This document shows positions 42,742 through 53,878 of a stretch of DNA of 64,000 bases, piece after piece. Position 1 is the stretch's first letter; each line of letters begins with the position of its first letter. A model generated the notes under the pieces. That model made no database searches and was not told the DNA's origin. It worked only from the letters and a program-made list of their open reading frames with translations. The translations under genes and the position numbers were made by a program. The stretch comes from Sanguibacter sp. HDW7 (GTDB taxonomy: Bacteria; Actinomycetota; Actinomycetes; Actinomycetales; Cellulomonadaceae): positions 2,728,001 through 2,792,000 of the forward strand of contig NZ_CP049862.1 in assembly GCF_011300875.1 (NCBI RefSeq), given 5' to 3'.

Positions 42742-44847
42742 TCAGGACAGATTGGGCGGCCCGCCGAGCGGCGACCAGAAGATCGGCATGCCGACAGCGA
42801 CGAGCAGCACGCCCACGCCCGTGAGCGCGAGCGCGACGAGCACGACGAAGAGAGTGCCGCCCCGCCCGGGCGCGAGGTGCCCGAGGATGGTCCGCGCGCC
42901 CCAGCGTGTCGACCAGCCGAGCGGCCCGAACCACACGAGCAGCAGCCACACGAGCCCGACGACCGCGAGCGCCGCGACGAACACCCACGTCGCGTTCGTC
43001 GTGCCCTCGGCGGGGGCGACGAACGCGCCGTGCCCACGCTCCCCCAGCTCGTGCGTCGAGACGACGATGCGGTTTGTCTGTAGGAGCCACCACAGCGGCC
43101 CGCCGAACATGGCCGCGACGGCCCCCGCGACGAGCAGCGCCGGCAGGAGCGTGAGCCCCGCCTTGAGGAGGTACCAGGGGTAGGAGATCGTCGCGCGTGC
43201 CCCGTCGGCGCGTCCGCGGCCGCGGGCCGCACGACGCGTCCGCACCGCGTCCGACGTCACGCCGACCGAGCGCACCAGGACGACGATGACGACGATCGCG
43301 AACATCGCGACGACGGGGAAGAGCCCGAGCGCGAACGCGGCCGGGACCGCGAGCGCGAGGACGGCGACGGGCCGACGGGCGTGCTCGACGTCGTCGGGCA
43401 CGCCGTCGCCGTCGGCGTCGTGCGTGCTCGCGACCTCGTCGCCGAGCGGGTCACCCTCCCACGCAGGCTCGAGCGCCGTGTGCTCCTCAGCGGACGGCGC
43501 GACAGACGCGTCGTCCATCCGGGCCGGCAGCACCTCGGTGCGCGGGGCGTACGGGTTCACCGGGACGACGGCCGTGGCCTCCGCCGGGGGCGACGGGACG
43601 TCGTCGGCGGGGAGCGCGCGCGTCGAGCCGTCGGCGCCCGCAGGCAGCGGCGTCGTCGCACCCGCGTCGGGGGCGGGCACGGCGAGCGTCGGGTCGATGC
43701 CGTGCGAGGCCGCAGCGGCGGCGGCCGCGAGCGCGACGCCGCCGGTCGGGACGGCACGGCCCGCGACGACGTCGTCGAAACCGGGCAACGGCGGTACCTC
43801 GGGCTCGGGGGCGGGTGCGGGCGTGCCGAACGCGCCCGTGGGGACGCGCAGGACGTCGGTGCGGCCGTCGTTGGCGGGGCCGGGACTCGTGGTCACGCGC
43901 GGCCCCGCGCCGGAGCCGTACGGCCCCGTGCCCTCGTGCTCGACGACGCGCGCGTCCGGCTCTGCCGGGCGCTCGTCGGCGTCGGAGCGCGCGGCGTGCC
44001 CGACGAGGAGCGCCGCAGGGACGGCCGCGTGGGTCTCCCCCGCCTCGACGGCCTCGCGCAGGGCTTCGACGACGTCGTCGGGCGACGTCCGGGCGGACGG
44101 GTCCGTGACGAGCGCACCCCGCAGTGCGGCGGCCGTGAGCGGGCCCGCCCCGCCGAGGTCGACGTCGCCCGCGCGCACGCGGCCGAGCACGGCCTCGAGC
44201 GGGCGCACGCCGAAGGGCGCGCGGCCCGTGACGGCGAACGCGATCGACGCGGCCCAGCCCCACCAGTCGCCCGCGGGCGACGGGGCGGCGCCGTCGAGGA
44301 GCTCGGGCGCGAGGTAGCCGGGCGTGCCCATGACGAAGCCGTGCGACGTCACGCGAGCGTCCGTGACCGCCTGCGCGATACCGAAGTCGATGAGCACGGG
44401 CCCGTGGTCCGCGAGGAGGATGTTCGACGGCTTGACGTCGCGGTGAACGAGCCCCGCGTCGTGCACCGCGTGGAGCGCGCGGGCGAGCTTCTCCGCGAGC
44501 TCGAGCGTGTCGTGGGCGTCGAGCGGGCCGCCGCCGAGGACCTCGTCCTCGAGGCTCGGGCCGTCGACGAGCTCGGTGACGACGAACGCCTCGTCCGCGT
44601 CGACCTCCGCGTCGAGCACCGTGACGAACGCGTCGTCCTCGACCTTGCGCAGCGCCGCGACCTCGCGCACGAGGCGCTCCCGGGCGCCGTCCGTCGCGGC
44701 GAGGGAACGGTGGAGGACCTTGAGCGCGACGGGTGTCCCGCCGCCGTCGACCGCGCGGTAGACCGTGCCCGACGCCCCGGCGCCGAGCACCTTCTCGATC
44801 GTGTAGCCGCCGACCTCGTCCCCGGCCGTCCGTTCGTTGCGCTCCAT
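42742..44847 (-). CDS. PknB-like Ser/Thr protein kinase with TSP3-like loop
   Basis: A 701-residue membrane kinase. The kinase domain (about 14-265) has the Gly loop VLGAGASGTVYRA, Lys in VALKVLH, catalytic HRDVKPSNILL, DFGIAQ and GTPGYLAPELL. An Ala/Pro-rich linker follows. The stretch DADGDGVPDDVEHA just before TM1 (about 490-505) looks like a thrombospondin-3/EF-hand-like Ca loop. The C-terminus has about four TM segments (510-695) rather than PASTA repeats, unlike PknB proper. -10-like TAGGTT is near the ATG. Substrates unknown. Confidence 0.88.
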   Translation of the reverse strand: MERNERTAGDEVGGYTIEKVLGAGASGTVYRAVDGGGTPVALKVLHRSLAATDGARERLVREVAALRKVEDDAFVTVLDAEVDADEAFVVTELVDGPSLEDEVLGGGPLDAHDTLELAEKLARALHAVHDAGLVHRDVKPSNILLADHGPVLIDFGIAQAVTDARVTSHGFVMGTPGYLAPELLDGAAPSPAGDWWGWAASIAFAVTGRAPFGVRPLEAVLGRVRAGDVDLGGAGPLTAAALRGALVTDPSARTSPDDVVEALREAVEAGETHAAVPAALLVGHAARSDADERPAEPDARVVEHEGTGPYGSGAGPRVTTSPGPANDGRTDVLRVPTGAFGTPAPAPEPEVPPLPGFDDVVAGRAVPTGGVALAAAAAAASHGIDPTLAVPAPDAGATTPLPAGADGSTRALPADDVPSPPAEATAVVPVNPYAPRTEVLPARMDDASVAPSAEEHTALEPAWEGDPLGDEVASTHDADGDGVPDDVEHARRPVAVLALAVPAAFALGLFPVVAMFAIVVIVVLVRSVGVTSDAVRTRRAARGRGRADGARATISYPWYLLKAGLTLLPALLVAGAVAAMFGGPLWWLLQTNRIVVSTHELGERGHGAFVAPAEGTTNATWVFVAALAVVGLVWLLLVWFGPLGWSTRWGARTILGHLAPGRGGTLFVVLVALALTGVGVLLVAVGMPIFWSPLGGPPNLS

Positions 44848-45060
44848 GCTCGCAACCTAGCCGAGCGGGTCCGCAGGCGCGCCCGGCACACGCCGTCGGC
44901 CCGGGGCGAGGGACCGAGCGCCATGACTTCTCCCTGGGACGGTCAAGGATTGTCAAGGTACGATCGTGGACGGATCCGACGCCCGCGCGCGACGTCCATC
45001 GGGACGACCGGCGCGCCGCAGCCGTCGGGACTCGACGCACGACGGAGGAGCGGAACGTTC

Positions 45061-46581
45061 ATGACCGAGGACCTCACCCACGCACCCACGCCCCCGAGCG
45101 CCTCAGCGCCCGACGACGGCTACGACCTCGTCGTCGTCGCCAACCGGCTGCCCGTCGACCACGCGGTCGACGCCGACGGCAGCTCCGTGTGGCGACGCGC
45201 CCCCGGCGGGCTCGTCACCGCGATCGCGCCCCTCATGGAGGCCGACGAGGGCGCGTGGGTCGGCTGGGCCGGTGCGCCCGACGTCGAGCACGAGCCGTTC
45301 GACGCGGGCGGCATCCGCTGCGTGCCCGTCACCCTCTCCTCGGGCGACGTCGAGCGCTACTACGAGGGCTTCTCCAACGACACGCTCTGGCCGCTCTACC
45401 ACGACGTCATCGCTCCGCCGAGCTTCCACCGCACCTGGTGGGAGACCTACCAGGAGGTCAACGAGCGCTTCGCGCGCGCCGCCGCCGAGGTCGCGGCGCC
45501 CGGCGGTGTCGTCTGGGTGCAGGACTACCAGCTCCAGCTCGTCCCCGCGATCCTGCGCCGCCTGCGGCCCGACCTCCGCATCGGGTTCTTCGACCACATC
45601 CCCTTCCCGCCCGTCGAGATCTTCGCGCAGCTCCCGTGGCGCAACCAGGTGCTCGAAGGACTGCTCGGCGCGGACGTCGTCGGGTTCCAGCGCAAGGCGG
45701 ACGCCGCGAACTTCCTGCGCGCCGTCCGCCGTCTCACCGACCGTCAGACGCGACGACACCACGTGCTCGTGCCCACCCCGGACGGCGGCACGCGCGAGGT
45801 GCGCGCGGGCGCCTTCCCCATCTCGATCGACGCCACCTCGTTCGACGCCCTCGCCCGCACGCCCGAGGTCCAGGCGCGCTCGCGCGAGATCCGCCACGAG
45901 CTCGGCAACCCCGAGGTCGTCATGCTCGGTGTCGACCGTCTCGACTACACCAAGGGCATCCGCCACCGCATCAAGGCGTTCGGGGAGCTCGTCACCGACG
46001 GCAGCATCGACGTCGCGTCCGTGACCCTCGTCCAGGTCGCGAGCCCCAGCCGCGAGAACGTCGGCGCGTACATGCAGCTCCGCGAGGAGGTCGAGGGGCT
46101 CGTCGGGCGCGTCAACGGCGAGGTCGCCGACTTCGGCCACACCGCCGTCCACTACATGCACCACTCCTACCCGGCCGAGGAGATGGCGGCGCTGTTCTGC
46201 GCGGCCGACGTCATGCTCGTCACCTCGCTGCGTGACGGCATGAACCTCGTCGCCAAGGAGTACGTCGCGGCCCGCTCCGACGAGTCCGGCGTCCTCGTGC
46301 TCTCCGAGTTCACGGGTGCCGCCGACGAGCTCGGTCGCGGGGCGCTCCTGTGCAACCCGCACGACATCGACGGGCTCAAGGAGACGATGATGCGCGCCGC
46401 GTCGATGCCGCGGCGCGAGATGCGCACCCGCATGCGCCGCCTGCGCCGGCAGGTCCTCGAGAACGACGTCGCGCTGTGGTCCCGCACGTTCCTCGACGTG
46501 GTCCGCGACCGCGCGACGCACGCCGACCTGTCGCTCGAGGAGCGTCACCCCGACTCCTACGCCGACGAGACGCTCGCGTGA
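45061..46581 (+). CDS. otsA: Trehalose-6-phosphate synthase
   Basis: GT20 glycosyltransferase making trehalose 6-phosphate from UDP-glucose and glucose 6-phosphate. The 506 residues include VVVANRLPVDHAV, WVQDYQLQLVPAILR, RIGFFDHIPFPPVEIF, VDRLDYTKGIRHRI and VTSLRDGMNLVAKEYVA. The first 20 residues are a short hydrophilic extension. GGAGGAG precedes ATG 45061. otsB overlaps its stop by GTGA, a classic two-gene trehalose operon for osmoprotection. Confidence 0.96.
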   Translation: MTEDLTHAPTPPSASAPDDGYDLVVVANRLPVDHAVDADGSSVWRRAPGGLVTAIAPLMEADEGAWVGWAGAPDVEHEPFDAGGIRCVPVTLSSGDVERYYEGFSNDTLWPLYHDVIAPPSFHRTWWETYQEVNERFARAAAEVAAPGGVVWVQDYQLQLVPAILRRLRPDLRIGFFDHIPFPPVEIFAQLPWRNQVLEGLLGADVVGFQRKADAANFLRAVRRLTDRQTRRHHVLVPTPDGGTREVRAGAFPISIDATSFDALARTPEVQARSREIRHELGNPEVVMLGVDRLDYTKGIRHRIKAFGELVTDGSIDVASVTLVQVASPSRENVGAYMQLREEVEGLVGRVNGEVADFGHTAVHYMHHSYPAEEMAALFCAADVMLVTSLRDGMNLVAKEYVAARSDESGVLVLSEFTGAADELGRGALLCNPHDIDGLKETMMRAASMPRREMRTRMRRLRRQVLENDVALWSRTFLDVVRDRATHADLSLEERHPDSYADETLA

Positions 46582-47375
46582 CGGCGCTCCCCGCGGACCT
46601 CAGGGAAGCGCTCGACGACCTCGCCGCGCTCGCCCGCGCCGGACGGACGGTCGTCGTCGCGTCCGACTTCGACGGGGTCCTCGCCGACCTCGTCGACGAC
46701 CCCGAGTCGTCCCGGCCCCGGCCCGAGGCCGCCGCGGCTCTCGCCCGGCTCGCGACCGCGGGTCCGCACGCCGTGCTCGCGCTCGTCTCGGGCCGCGACG
46801 TCGTGACGCTCGCCCGCCTGTCCGGTGCGCCCGCCGGGACGGTCCTCGTCGGCTCCCACGGCGCCGAACGTGGCGTCGTCGCGCCGGACGGCACGCTCGA
46901 CGCCCGCCCCCTCGACCTTCCCGCTGCCGACGCCGACCGTCTCGCCGCCGTCGTCCGCGTCCTCGAGGACGTCGCCGAGCGCGCCGAGGGCGCCTGGGTC
47001 GAGCGCAAGCCGACGTCGGCGGTGCTCCACGTGCGGCTCGTCGCTCAACCTGCCGCCGAGGACCTGCGCTCCGAGGCGCTCGAACGCGTCCGCGCGCTCG
47101 GCGTCGACGCGATGCTCGGCAAGGACGTCGTCGACTGCAACGTCGTCGCGACCTCCAAGGGCGCCGCGCTCACGGCGCTCGGCGCCGAGACCAGCGCCGC
47201 CCGCACCCTCTACCTCGGCGACGACGTCACCGACGAGCGCGCGTTCGCCGCGCTCGGTCCGGACGACGTCACCGTGCGCGTCGGGCCCGGCGAGACCGTC
47301 GCCCGCTTCCGCGTCACCGGGACCACCGACGCCGCCGCCGTGCTCGCGCACGTCGGAGATGCGATCGTGACCTAG
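46578..47375 (+). CDS. otsB: Trehalose-6-phosphate phosphatase
   Basis: HAD-family phosphatase that removes phosphate from trehalose 6-phosphate. The 265 residues show motif [14 protein letters not shown] (nucleophile Asp), motif [16 protein letters not shown], the Lys in [11 protein letters not shown] and [11 protein letters not shown], and motif [19 protein letters not shown] 46578 overlaps otsA. An upstream in-frame extension lies inside otsA and is rejected. Confidence 0.94.
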   Translation: MTALPADLREALDDLAALARAGRTVVVASDFDGVLADLVDDPESSRPRPEAAAALARLATAGPHAVLALVSGRDVVTLARLSGAPAGTVLVGSHGAERGVVAPDGTLDARPLDLPAADADRLAAVVRVLEDVAERAEGAWVERKPTSAVLHVRLVAQPAAEDLRSEALERVRALGVDAMLGKDVVDCNVVATSKGAALTALGAETSAARTLYLGDDVTDERAFAALGPDDVTVRVGPGETVARFRVTGTTDAAAVLAHVGDAIVT

Positions 47376-47392
47376 GTCCCACGTGGTACGTC

Positions 47393-47405
47393 CCACAACT
47401 TGTGG
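47393..47405. promoter_or_regulatory. Palindrome CCACAA-C-TTGTGG upstream of the ABC ATPase gene
   Basis: A perfect 13-bp palindrome 130 nt before the msmK/ugpC-type gene and 17 nt after otsB, in the only control region of this gene. It could be a repressor operator. There is no direct evidence. Confidence 0.3.
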
Positions 47406-47535
47406 CATCATGGGCGACGAACCTCGCGCAGACGCGCGGTTCGTGTCAGAGACGACGCACAATCGAATCAGCACTGACACTCTTCACAACGGATCGTCCG
47501 GCACGTACCTGCCGGTGAAGGGAACGGTTACCACC

Positions 47536-48660
<1,125 letters not shown>

Positions 48661-48673
48661 CGATCTGACGCAC

Positions 48674-48709
48674 GCAGGGGCGGTCCGGCACACGCCGGGC
48701 CGCCCCTGC
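48674..48709. terminator. Hairpin after the ABC ATPase gene
   Basis: GCAGGGGCGGTCCGGC (48674-48689) pairs with GCCGGGCCGCCCCTGC (48694-48709), with one G-U, around ACAC, 13 nt after the stop. Confidence 0.78.
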
Positions 48710-48789
48710 GGCATTCCCGCTCCCTATGCTGGGACGTGGGTGCCTCGCCGCACCCACGTCCGCCACGCCGCGACCGAACGAGGACACCC

Positions 48790-50055
48790 GTGCCCCACCA
48801 GCGCCTGCAGATCACCGCAGCCGACCCCGACCCCGCGCTGCTCGACCTGCCCTGGAACATCCCGCTCGAGGAGTGGCCGGCCGACCGCCTCGCCGCCCTC
48901 CCCCGCGGTATCTCCCGCCACATCGTGCGGTTCGCGCGGCTCTCGGGCGGCATCATCGCCGTCAAGGAGATCGGCGAGACCGTCGCGCACCGCGAGTACG
49001 AGCTGCTGCGCCAGCTGGGCCGCATCGGCGGCGTGCCGTGCGTCGAGCCCGTCGGCGTCATCACGGGTCGCACGTCGGACGACGGCGAGCCCCTCGAGGC
49101 CGTCCTCATCACGCGCCACCTGCAGTTCTCGCTGCCCTACCGTGCCCTCTTCAGCCAGGAGCTGCGCCCCGAGACCGCGACGCGTCTCATCGACGCGCTC
49201 GCCGTGCTGCTCGTGCGTCTGCACCTCACCGGCTTCTACTGGGGCGACGTCTCGCTGTCGAACACGCTCTTCCGGCGCGACGCCGACCGCTTCGCCGCCT
49301 ACCTCGTCGACGCCGAGACCGGTGACCTCCACGCGAGGCTCACCGACGGGCAGCGCAACTACGACGTCGACCTCGCCCGCACCAACATCATCGGCGAGAT
49401 GATGGACCTCATCGCGGGCGAGTACATGGACGAGGACACCGACATCATCGCGATCGGCGACGCCCTCGTGCAGCGCTACAACGAGCTGTGGGCCGCCCTC
49501 ACCGACGAGGAGACGTTCGGCGCCGCCGAGCGGTGGCGCGTCGCCGCCCGCGTCGAGCGCCTCAACGGGCTCGGCTTCGACGTCGGCGAGCTCGAGATGA
49601 CGACCGACCTCGACGGCACCAAGGTGCACATCCAGCCGAAGGTCGTCGAGGCCGGGCACCACTCCCGCCGCCTGCTGCGCCTCACCGGGCTCGACGTGCA
49701 GGACAACCAGGCACGCCGCCTGCTCAACGACCTCGACGAGTACCGCGCCGCGGCCGACCGCCAGGGCGAGGAGGAGCAGTTCGTCGCGCACGACTGGGTG
49801 ACCGAGGTCTTCGAACCGACCGTCCGGGCCGTGCCGCGCTCCATGCGCGGCAAGCTCGAGGCCGCGCAGATGTTCCACGAGATCCTCGACCACCGCTGGT
49901 ACATCTCCGAGAAGCAGCGGCGCGACGTGCCGATGCCGGAGGCCGTCGCGAGCTACGTCGCGAACGTCCTCGCGCACCGGCGCGACGAGCAGCGCCTGCT
50001 GGGCCTCGCTCCGGAGGACGCAGCGCTCCAGGAGGACGGCGGCAGCTGGGGCTGA
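48790..50055 (+). CDS. DUF4032 protein, protein-kinase-like fold
   Basis: A 421-residue actinobacterial DUF4032 protein. The first 230 residues resemble a lipopolysaccharide-kinase/small-molecule-kinase fold: IAVKEIGETVAHREYELLR (Lys and Glu), VEPVGVITGR, LLVRLHLTGFYWGDVSLSNT (HxxGxxxxDxxxxN-like catalytic loop) and AYLVDAETGD (DFG-like Asp). The C-terminal DUF4032 region ends DHRWYISEKQRRDVPMPEAV. GTG 48790 follows AGGA at good spacing and gives the family N-terminus LQITAADPDPALLDLPW. Substrate unknown. Confidence 0.82.
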   Translation: MPHQRLQITAADPDPALLDLPWNIPLEEWPADRLAALPRGISRHIVRFARLSGGIIAVKEIGETVAHREYELLRQLGRIGGVPCVEPVGVITGRTSDDGEPLEAVLITRHLQFSLPYRALFSQELRPETATRLIDALAVLLVRLHLTGFYWGDVSLSNTLFRRDADRFAAYLVDAETGDLHARLTDGQRNYDVDLARTNIIGEMMDLIAGEYMDEDTDIIAIGDALVQRYNELWAALTDEETFGAAERWRVAARVERLNGLGFDVGELEMTTDLDGTKVHIQPKVVEAGHHSRRLLRLTGLDVQDNQARRLLNDLDEYRAAADRQGEEEQFVAHDWVTEVFEPTVRAVPRSMRGKLEAAQMFHEILDHRWYISEKQRRDVPMPEAVASYVANVLAHRRDEQRLLGLAPEDAALQEDGGSWG

Positions 50056-50091
50056 CGGGCCCCGCCGGCCCTACCTCCACCCTCACGACGG

Positions 50092-50132
50092 ACCGACGCC
50101 TCCCGACCATCGCATGGTCGGGAGGCGTCGGT
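50092..50132. terminator. Perfect 19-bp bidirectional hairpin
   Basis: ACCGACGCCTCCCGACCAT (50092-50110) pairs perfectly with 50114-50132 around CGC, between the convergent DUF4032 and rlmB genes. Confidence 0.8.
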
Positions 50133-50147
50133 GCGTCGAGGACCGGG

Positions 50148-51137
50148 TCAGGCCTGGCGGCGGGTGCGTGCGACCTCGTAGAGGGCGATGCCCGCGGCGA
50201 CGCCCGCGTTGAGCGACTCGGTCGCCGAGTCGATCTCGATCGACGTGATCGCGTCGCACGTCTCACGGACGAGGCGAGCGAGGCCCTTGCCCTCCGAGCC
50301 GACGACGAGCACGAGCGGGTCGTTCGCGTACGGCAGCGCGTCGATCTTCGTCTCGCCGCCCGCGTCTAGCCCGACGACGAAGCAGCCCGCCTTGCGGGCC
50401 TCCTCGAGCGCACGCACAAGGTTCGTCACGCGCGCGACGGGCAGGCGCGCCGCCGCACCGGCGGACACCTTCCACGCCGACGCCGTCATCTGCGCCGCAC
50501 GCCGCTCGGGCACGAGCACGCCGTGCGCGCCGAAGGCCGCGGCCGAGCGCAGCACGGCGCCGAGGTTGCGCGGGTCGGTGATCTGGTCGAGCGCGACGAT
50601 GAGCGGCGCACGCCCGGACGCCGCTGCGGCGTCGAGCAGGTCGTCGAGGTCCGCGTACTCGTACGGCGGCACCTGCAGCGCAACGCCCTGGTGGATCGCG
50701 CCGTCCGTGAGACGGTCGAGCTCGGTGCGCGTCACCTCGAGGAGGTTGACGTTCCGCTCGACGGCGATCTGGAGGATCTCCTTGGTGCGGTCGTCCTGCT
50801 CGAGACGCGAGGCCAGGTAGAGGCTCGTCGCCGGGATGTCCGCGCGCAGCGCCTCGAGGACCGAGTTGCGGCCCGCGACCATCTCGTGGGTCGACGAGCG
50901 TCCGCCTCCGGTGCGACGCCCGGCCTGCGCGCCCTTGCCCGCGGGGCGCTGCGGCGAACCCTTCGACGCTGCCGCCTTGCGCTTCGCGGCGACGTGGTAC
51001 GAGCGGTCCTCTGCCTTGGGCGTCGGGCCCCTGCCCTCGAGGGACTTGCGGCCGTGGCCGCCCGTGCCGACGGTGGGGCCCTTCTTGGATCCCGCCTTGC
51101 GGACCGCTCCGGGTCGCTTCGCCTTGCCTGCTGCCAT
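50148..51137 (-). CDS. rlmB: SpoU-family 23S rRNA 2'-O-methyltransferase (RlmB-like)
   Basis: TrmH/SpoU methyltransferase, 329 residues. A basic Lys/Gly-rich N-terminal extension (1-85) precedes the substrate-binding domain (MVAGRNSVLEALRADIPATS) and the knotted SAM-binding domain with motif 1 DQITDPRNLGAVLRSAAAFG, motif 2 LVVGSEGKGLARLVRE and motif 3 SLNAGVAAGIALYEV. It probably makes Gm2251 in 23S rRNA. ATG 51137 shares one base with the cysS stop; actinobacterial cysS-rlmB linkage is usual. The basic extension is common in high-GC species. Confidence 0.92.
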   Translation of the reverse strand: MAAGKAKRPGAVRKAGSKKGPTVGTGGHGRKSLEGRGPTPKAEDRSYHVAAKRKAAASKGSPQRPAGKGAQAGRRTGGGRSSTHEMVAGRNSVLEALRADIPATSLYLASRLEQDDRTKEILQIAVERNVNLLEVTRTELDRLTDGAIHQGVALQVPPYEYADLDDLLDAAAASGRAPLIVALDQITDPRNLGAVLRSAAAFGAHGVLVPERRAAQMTASAWKVSAGAAARLPVARVTNLVRALEEARKAGCFVVGLDAGGETKIDALPYANDPLVLVVGSEGKGLARLVRETCDAITSIEIDSATESLNAGVAAGIALYEVARTRRQA

Positions 51138-52570
51138 CAGAGGTCCTTCGGTGAGTCGGTGGCGAGGGACCAGCGGGCCCCCGTCGGAGAGTCCTCGACG
51201 ACGACGCCGGCCGCCGTGAGACGGTCGCGCACGGCGTCGGCCGTCGCGAAGTCGCGGTCCGCGCGCGCCTGCGCGCGGCGGGCCAGCTCGGCCTCGACGA
51301 GGACGTCGAGAGCGCGCTGCGCCCGGTCGTCGCCCGCTGTGCCCGCCCACGTGGGAGAGGCCGGGTCGAGCCCGAGGACGTCGAGCATGACGCGGACGTC
51401 GAGGAGCGCCGCGCGCAGCGCCGCGCCGTCGCCCGCGGCGAGCGCGGAGTTGCCTGCGCGCAGCGCCTCGTGGACGGCCGCCAGCGCGACCGACACGTTG
51501 AGGTCGTCGTCCATCGCGTCCGCGAACGCCTGCGGGACGGCCGCTGCCGCGACATCGTCGGCCGTCACGGAGACGTGCTCCGCGGCGCGCTCGACGAAGC
51601 CCTCGAGCCGCGCCCACGTGGCCTCGGCGTCGACGAGGGTCTCGTCGGTCCACTCGAGCATCGAACGGTAGTGGACGGTCGCGAGCGCCCAGCGGACGGC
51701 GGCCGGACGGGCGTGCTCGAGGAGCTCGGCGACGCCGAGCCCGTTGCCGAGCGACTTGCTCATCTTCGTGCCACCCTGCGTCACCCACGCGGAGTGCATC
51801 CAGTGCTGCGCGAAGCCGAGGCCGGCCGCGCGCGACTGCGCCTGCTCGTTCTCGTGGTGCGGGAAGCGCAGGTCGAGGCCGCCGCCGTGGATGTCGAAGC
51901 TGTCGCCGAGGTAGCGGCGGGCCATCGCGGAGCACTCGAGGTGCCAGCCGGGCCGGCCGGGGCCGAAGGGCGTGGGCCACGAGGCCGTCGCAGGCTCGCC
52001 GGGACGGTTGGCCTTCCACAGCGCGAAGTCGTGCGGGTGGCGCTTGCCGTGCGCGTCCGCGGTCTCCTCGGCCGGCTGGAGGTCCTCGCGGCGCTGGCGC
52101 GTGAGCGAGCCGTACTCGGGGAACGAGCCGACGTCGAAGAACACGTTGCCGGGCGTCGTCCTGTACGCGTGGCCGCGCTCGACGAGCCGCTCCATGAGGT
52201 CGACCATGTCGGTGACGTGACCCGTCGCGCGCGGCTCGTACGTGGGACGGTCGACGCCGAGCGCGTCGTACGCCTCTGTGAACGCGCGCTCGAAGAGCGC
52301 GGCGTGCGCCCACCACGGCCGCCCCGCGGCCTCGGCCTTCGCAAGAATCTTGTCGTCGATGTCCGTGACGTTGCGGACGAGCGTGACGTCGAGCCCGCCC
52401 CGGCGCAGCCAGCGCACGAGCACGTCGAACGCGACGGCCGCGCGCATGTGCCCGACGTGGGGCGCGCTCTGGACCGTCGCGCCGCACAGGTAGATGCCGA
52501 CCTTGCCCGGCTCGAGGGGCGTGAGGTCGCGCAGCTCGCGCGCGGCGGTGTCGAAGAGGCGGAGAGTCAC
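51137..52570 (-). CDS. cysS: Cysteinyl-tRNA synthetase
   Basis: Class I aminoacyl-tRNA synthetase charging tRNA-Cys; 477 residues. HIGH motif variant in [19 protein letters not shown], zinc ligands [18 protein letters not shown] and [10 protein letters not shown], and KMSKS in [13 protein letters not shown] 52570 lies 7 nt after TAGGGC with no ribosome site, so translation may be leaderless. It is coupled to rlmB by a one-base overlap. Confidence 0.95.
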   Translation of the reverse strand: MTLRLFDTAARELRDLTPLEPGKVGIYLCGATVQSAPHVGHMRAAVAFDVLVRWLRRGGLDVTLVRNVTDIDDKILAKAEAAGRPWWAHAALFERAFTEAYDALGVDRPTYEPRATGHVTDMVDLMERLVERGHAYRTTPGNVFFDVGSFPEYGSLTRQRREDLQPAEETADAHGKRHPHDFALWKANRPGEPATASWPTPFGPGRPGWHLECSAMARRYLGDSFDIHGGGLDLRFPHHENEQAQSRAAGLGFAQHWMHSAWVTQGGTKMSKSLGNGLGVAELLEHARPAAVRWALATVHYRSMLEWTDETLVDAEATWARLEGFVERAAEHVSVTADDVAAAAVPQAFADAMDDDLNVSVALAAVHEALRAGNSALAAGDGAALRAALLDVRVMLDVLGLDPASPTWAGTAGDDRAQRALDVLVEAELARRAQARADRDFATADAVRDRLTAAGVVVEDSPTGARWSLATDSPKDL

Positions 52571-52624
52571 GGGCCCTAGCCTATCGGGCGCGCCCGCGCA
52601 GGCCCGCCGCGCGGCGTCCGCGGC

Positions 52625-53809
52625 TCAGCCGAACGTGCGTCCCTCGCCGCGGTACGTGGGCACGCTGCGCTCGATCCGGTCACCGCGGACGAGATGGACG
52701 ACGTCGAAGCGCTCCATGAGCTCGCCCGCCTTCGCGTGGCGCAGCCACACGCGATCGCCGACCGCGAGGTCCGTCCCGCGCGGCAGACGCACGGGCGTCT
52801 GGACCTCGCCCGCACCCTCGGAGCCCGTGAGGCGCAGCCCGGCGGGCGCCGTGAGGCGCGGCTCGCGCGCGTGCCCGGGCGGGCCCGACGCGATGTACCC
52901 GCCGCCGAAGAGCGTCGCGAGACCGGGCGCGGGACGACGCACGACGTCGAGCCCGAAGAACGCCGACGGGCGCGGTTCGAAGCTCCGGTAGCCGTCGAAC
53001 AGACCCGGCACGTAGAGACCCGAGCCTGCCGTGACCTCGGTGACCGCCGGGTCCGCCGAGCTCGTCGCGAGCGAGCCCGAGCCGCCCGAGTTCACGAGGC
53101 TGAGCCCGCGCCCCAGCACGTCCTCGACCCCAGCCCTCACGACCCCGCGGCGCCGGTCGAGGTCCGCGACCGAACGCGCCTTGACGAACCGCACGGCCGG
53201 GCTCGCGTCGGGCAGACCAGCGACCTGCGCCTCGTAGAACATGAGCCCGCCGACGACGAGCCCCGGCAGAAGGTCGACAGCGCGGGCGACGCGCACGACA
53301 TCGCCGACCTCGTGCAGCGGCGAGCGGCGCGTGCCGAGATGCACGCGGAAGCGCCCGACGCCCGGACGCCACGACGCGTCGACGTCGAGGCACACGCGCA
53401 CGTCGGGGCCGTCCGTCCCCGCGAGCGCGTCGGACGCGAGGCGCGCCTGCGCGACGTCGTCGACCATGAGCGTCACCGCGGCCCGCGCCGCGGGCGAGGC
53501 CGCGAGCGCCGCGAGCGCCCTCCTGTCGACGACCGGGTAGCCGAGCAGCACGTCGTCGTGGCCGTGCTCGACGAGCCACAGCGCCTCGGCGAGCGAGAAC
53601 GCCATGATCCCCGCCCAGCCCGGCCGCGCGAGGACGTGGTCGAGGAGCGTGCGCACGCGCACGGACTTCGATGCGAGGCGCACGGGCGTGCCGCCCGCAC
53701 GCCGGACGAGGTCGTCGGCGTTGGACTCGAGGACGTCGAGGTCGACGACGGCGAGCGGAGCGGGCAGGTGGGCCGTCGCGGCGTCGAGACGGGCGCGCAG
53801 GGTGCTCAT
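52625..53809 (-). CDS. Alanine-racemase-fold PLP enzyme (D-threonine aldolase-like)
   Basis: A PLP-dependent enzyme of 394 residues. The N-terminal TIM barrel has PLAVVDLDVLESNADDLVRR, a PLP Lys in RLASKSVRV (about residue 48), VCLDVDASWRPGVGRFRVHL and a phosphate-binding NSGGSGSLATS. The C-terminal domain is the D-serine-dehydratase-like type, including VDRVWLRHAKAGELMERFDV, whose His and Cys-like positions bind a metal in relatives. It could be a D-amino-acid aldolase or deaminase; substrate unknown. The divergent oxidase gene starts 70 nt away. Confidence 0.82.
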   Translation of the reverse strand: MSTLRARLDAATAHLPAPLAVVDLDVLESNADDLVRRAGGTPVRLASKSVRVRTLLDHVLARPGWAGIMAFSLAEALWLVEHGHDDVLLGYPVVDRRALAALAASPAARAAVTLMVDDVAQARLASDALAGTDGPDVRVCLDVDASWRPGVGRFRVHLGTRRSPLHEVGDVVRVARAVDLLPGLVVGGLMFYEAQVAGLPDASPAVRFVKARSVADLDRRRGVVRAGVEDVLGRGLSLVNSGGSGSLATSSADPAVTEVTAGSGLYVPGLFDGYRSFEPRPSAFFGLDVVRRPAPGLATLFGGGYIASGPPGHAREPRLTAPAGLRLTGSEGAGEVQTPVRLPRGTDLAVGDRVWLRHAKAGELMERFDVVHLVRGDRIERSVPTYRGEGRTFG

Positions 53810-53878
53810 GCCGCCGAACATACCGCGACCTGCGCGTGGGTCGTTGACCACGGGGCCATCGAGGTCCGATAGTGCGGT

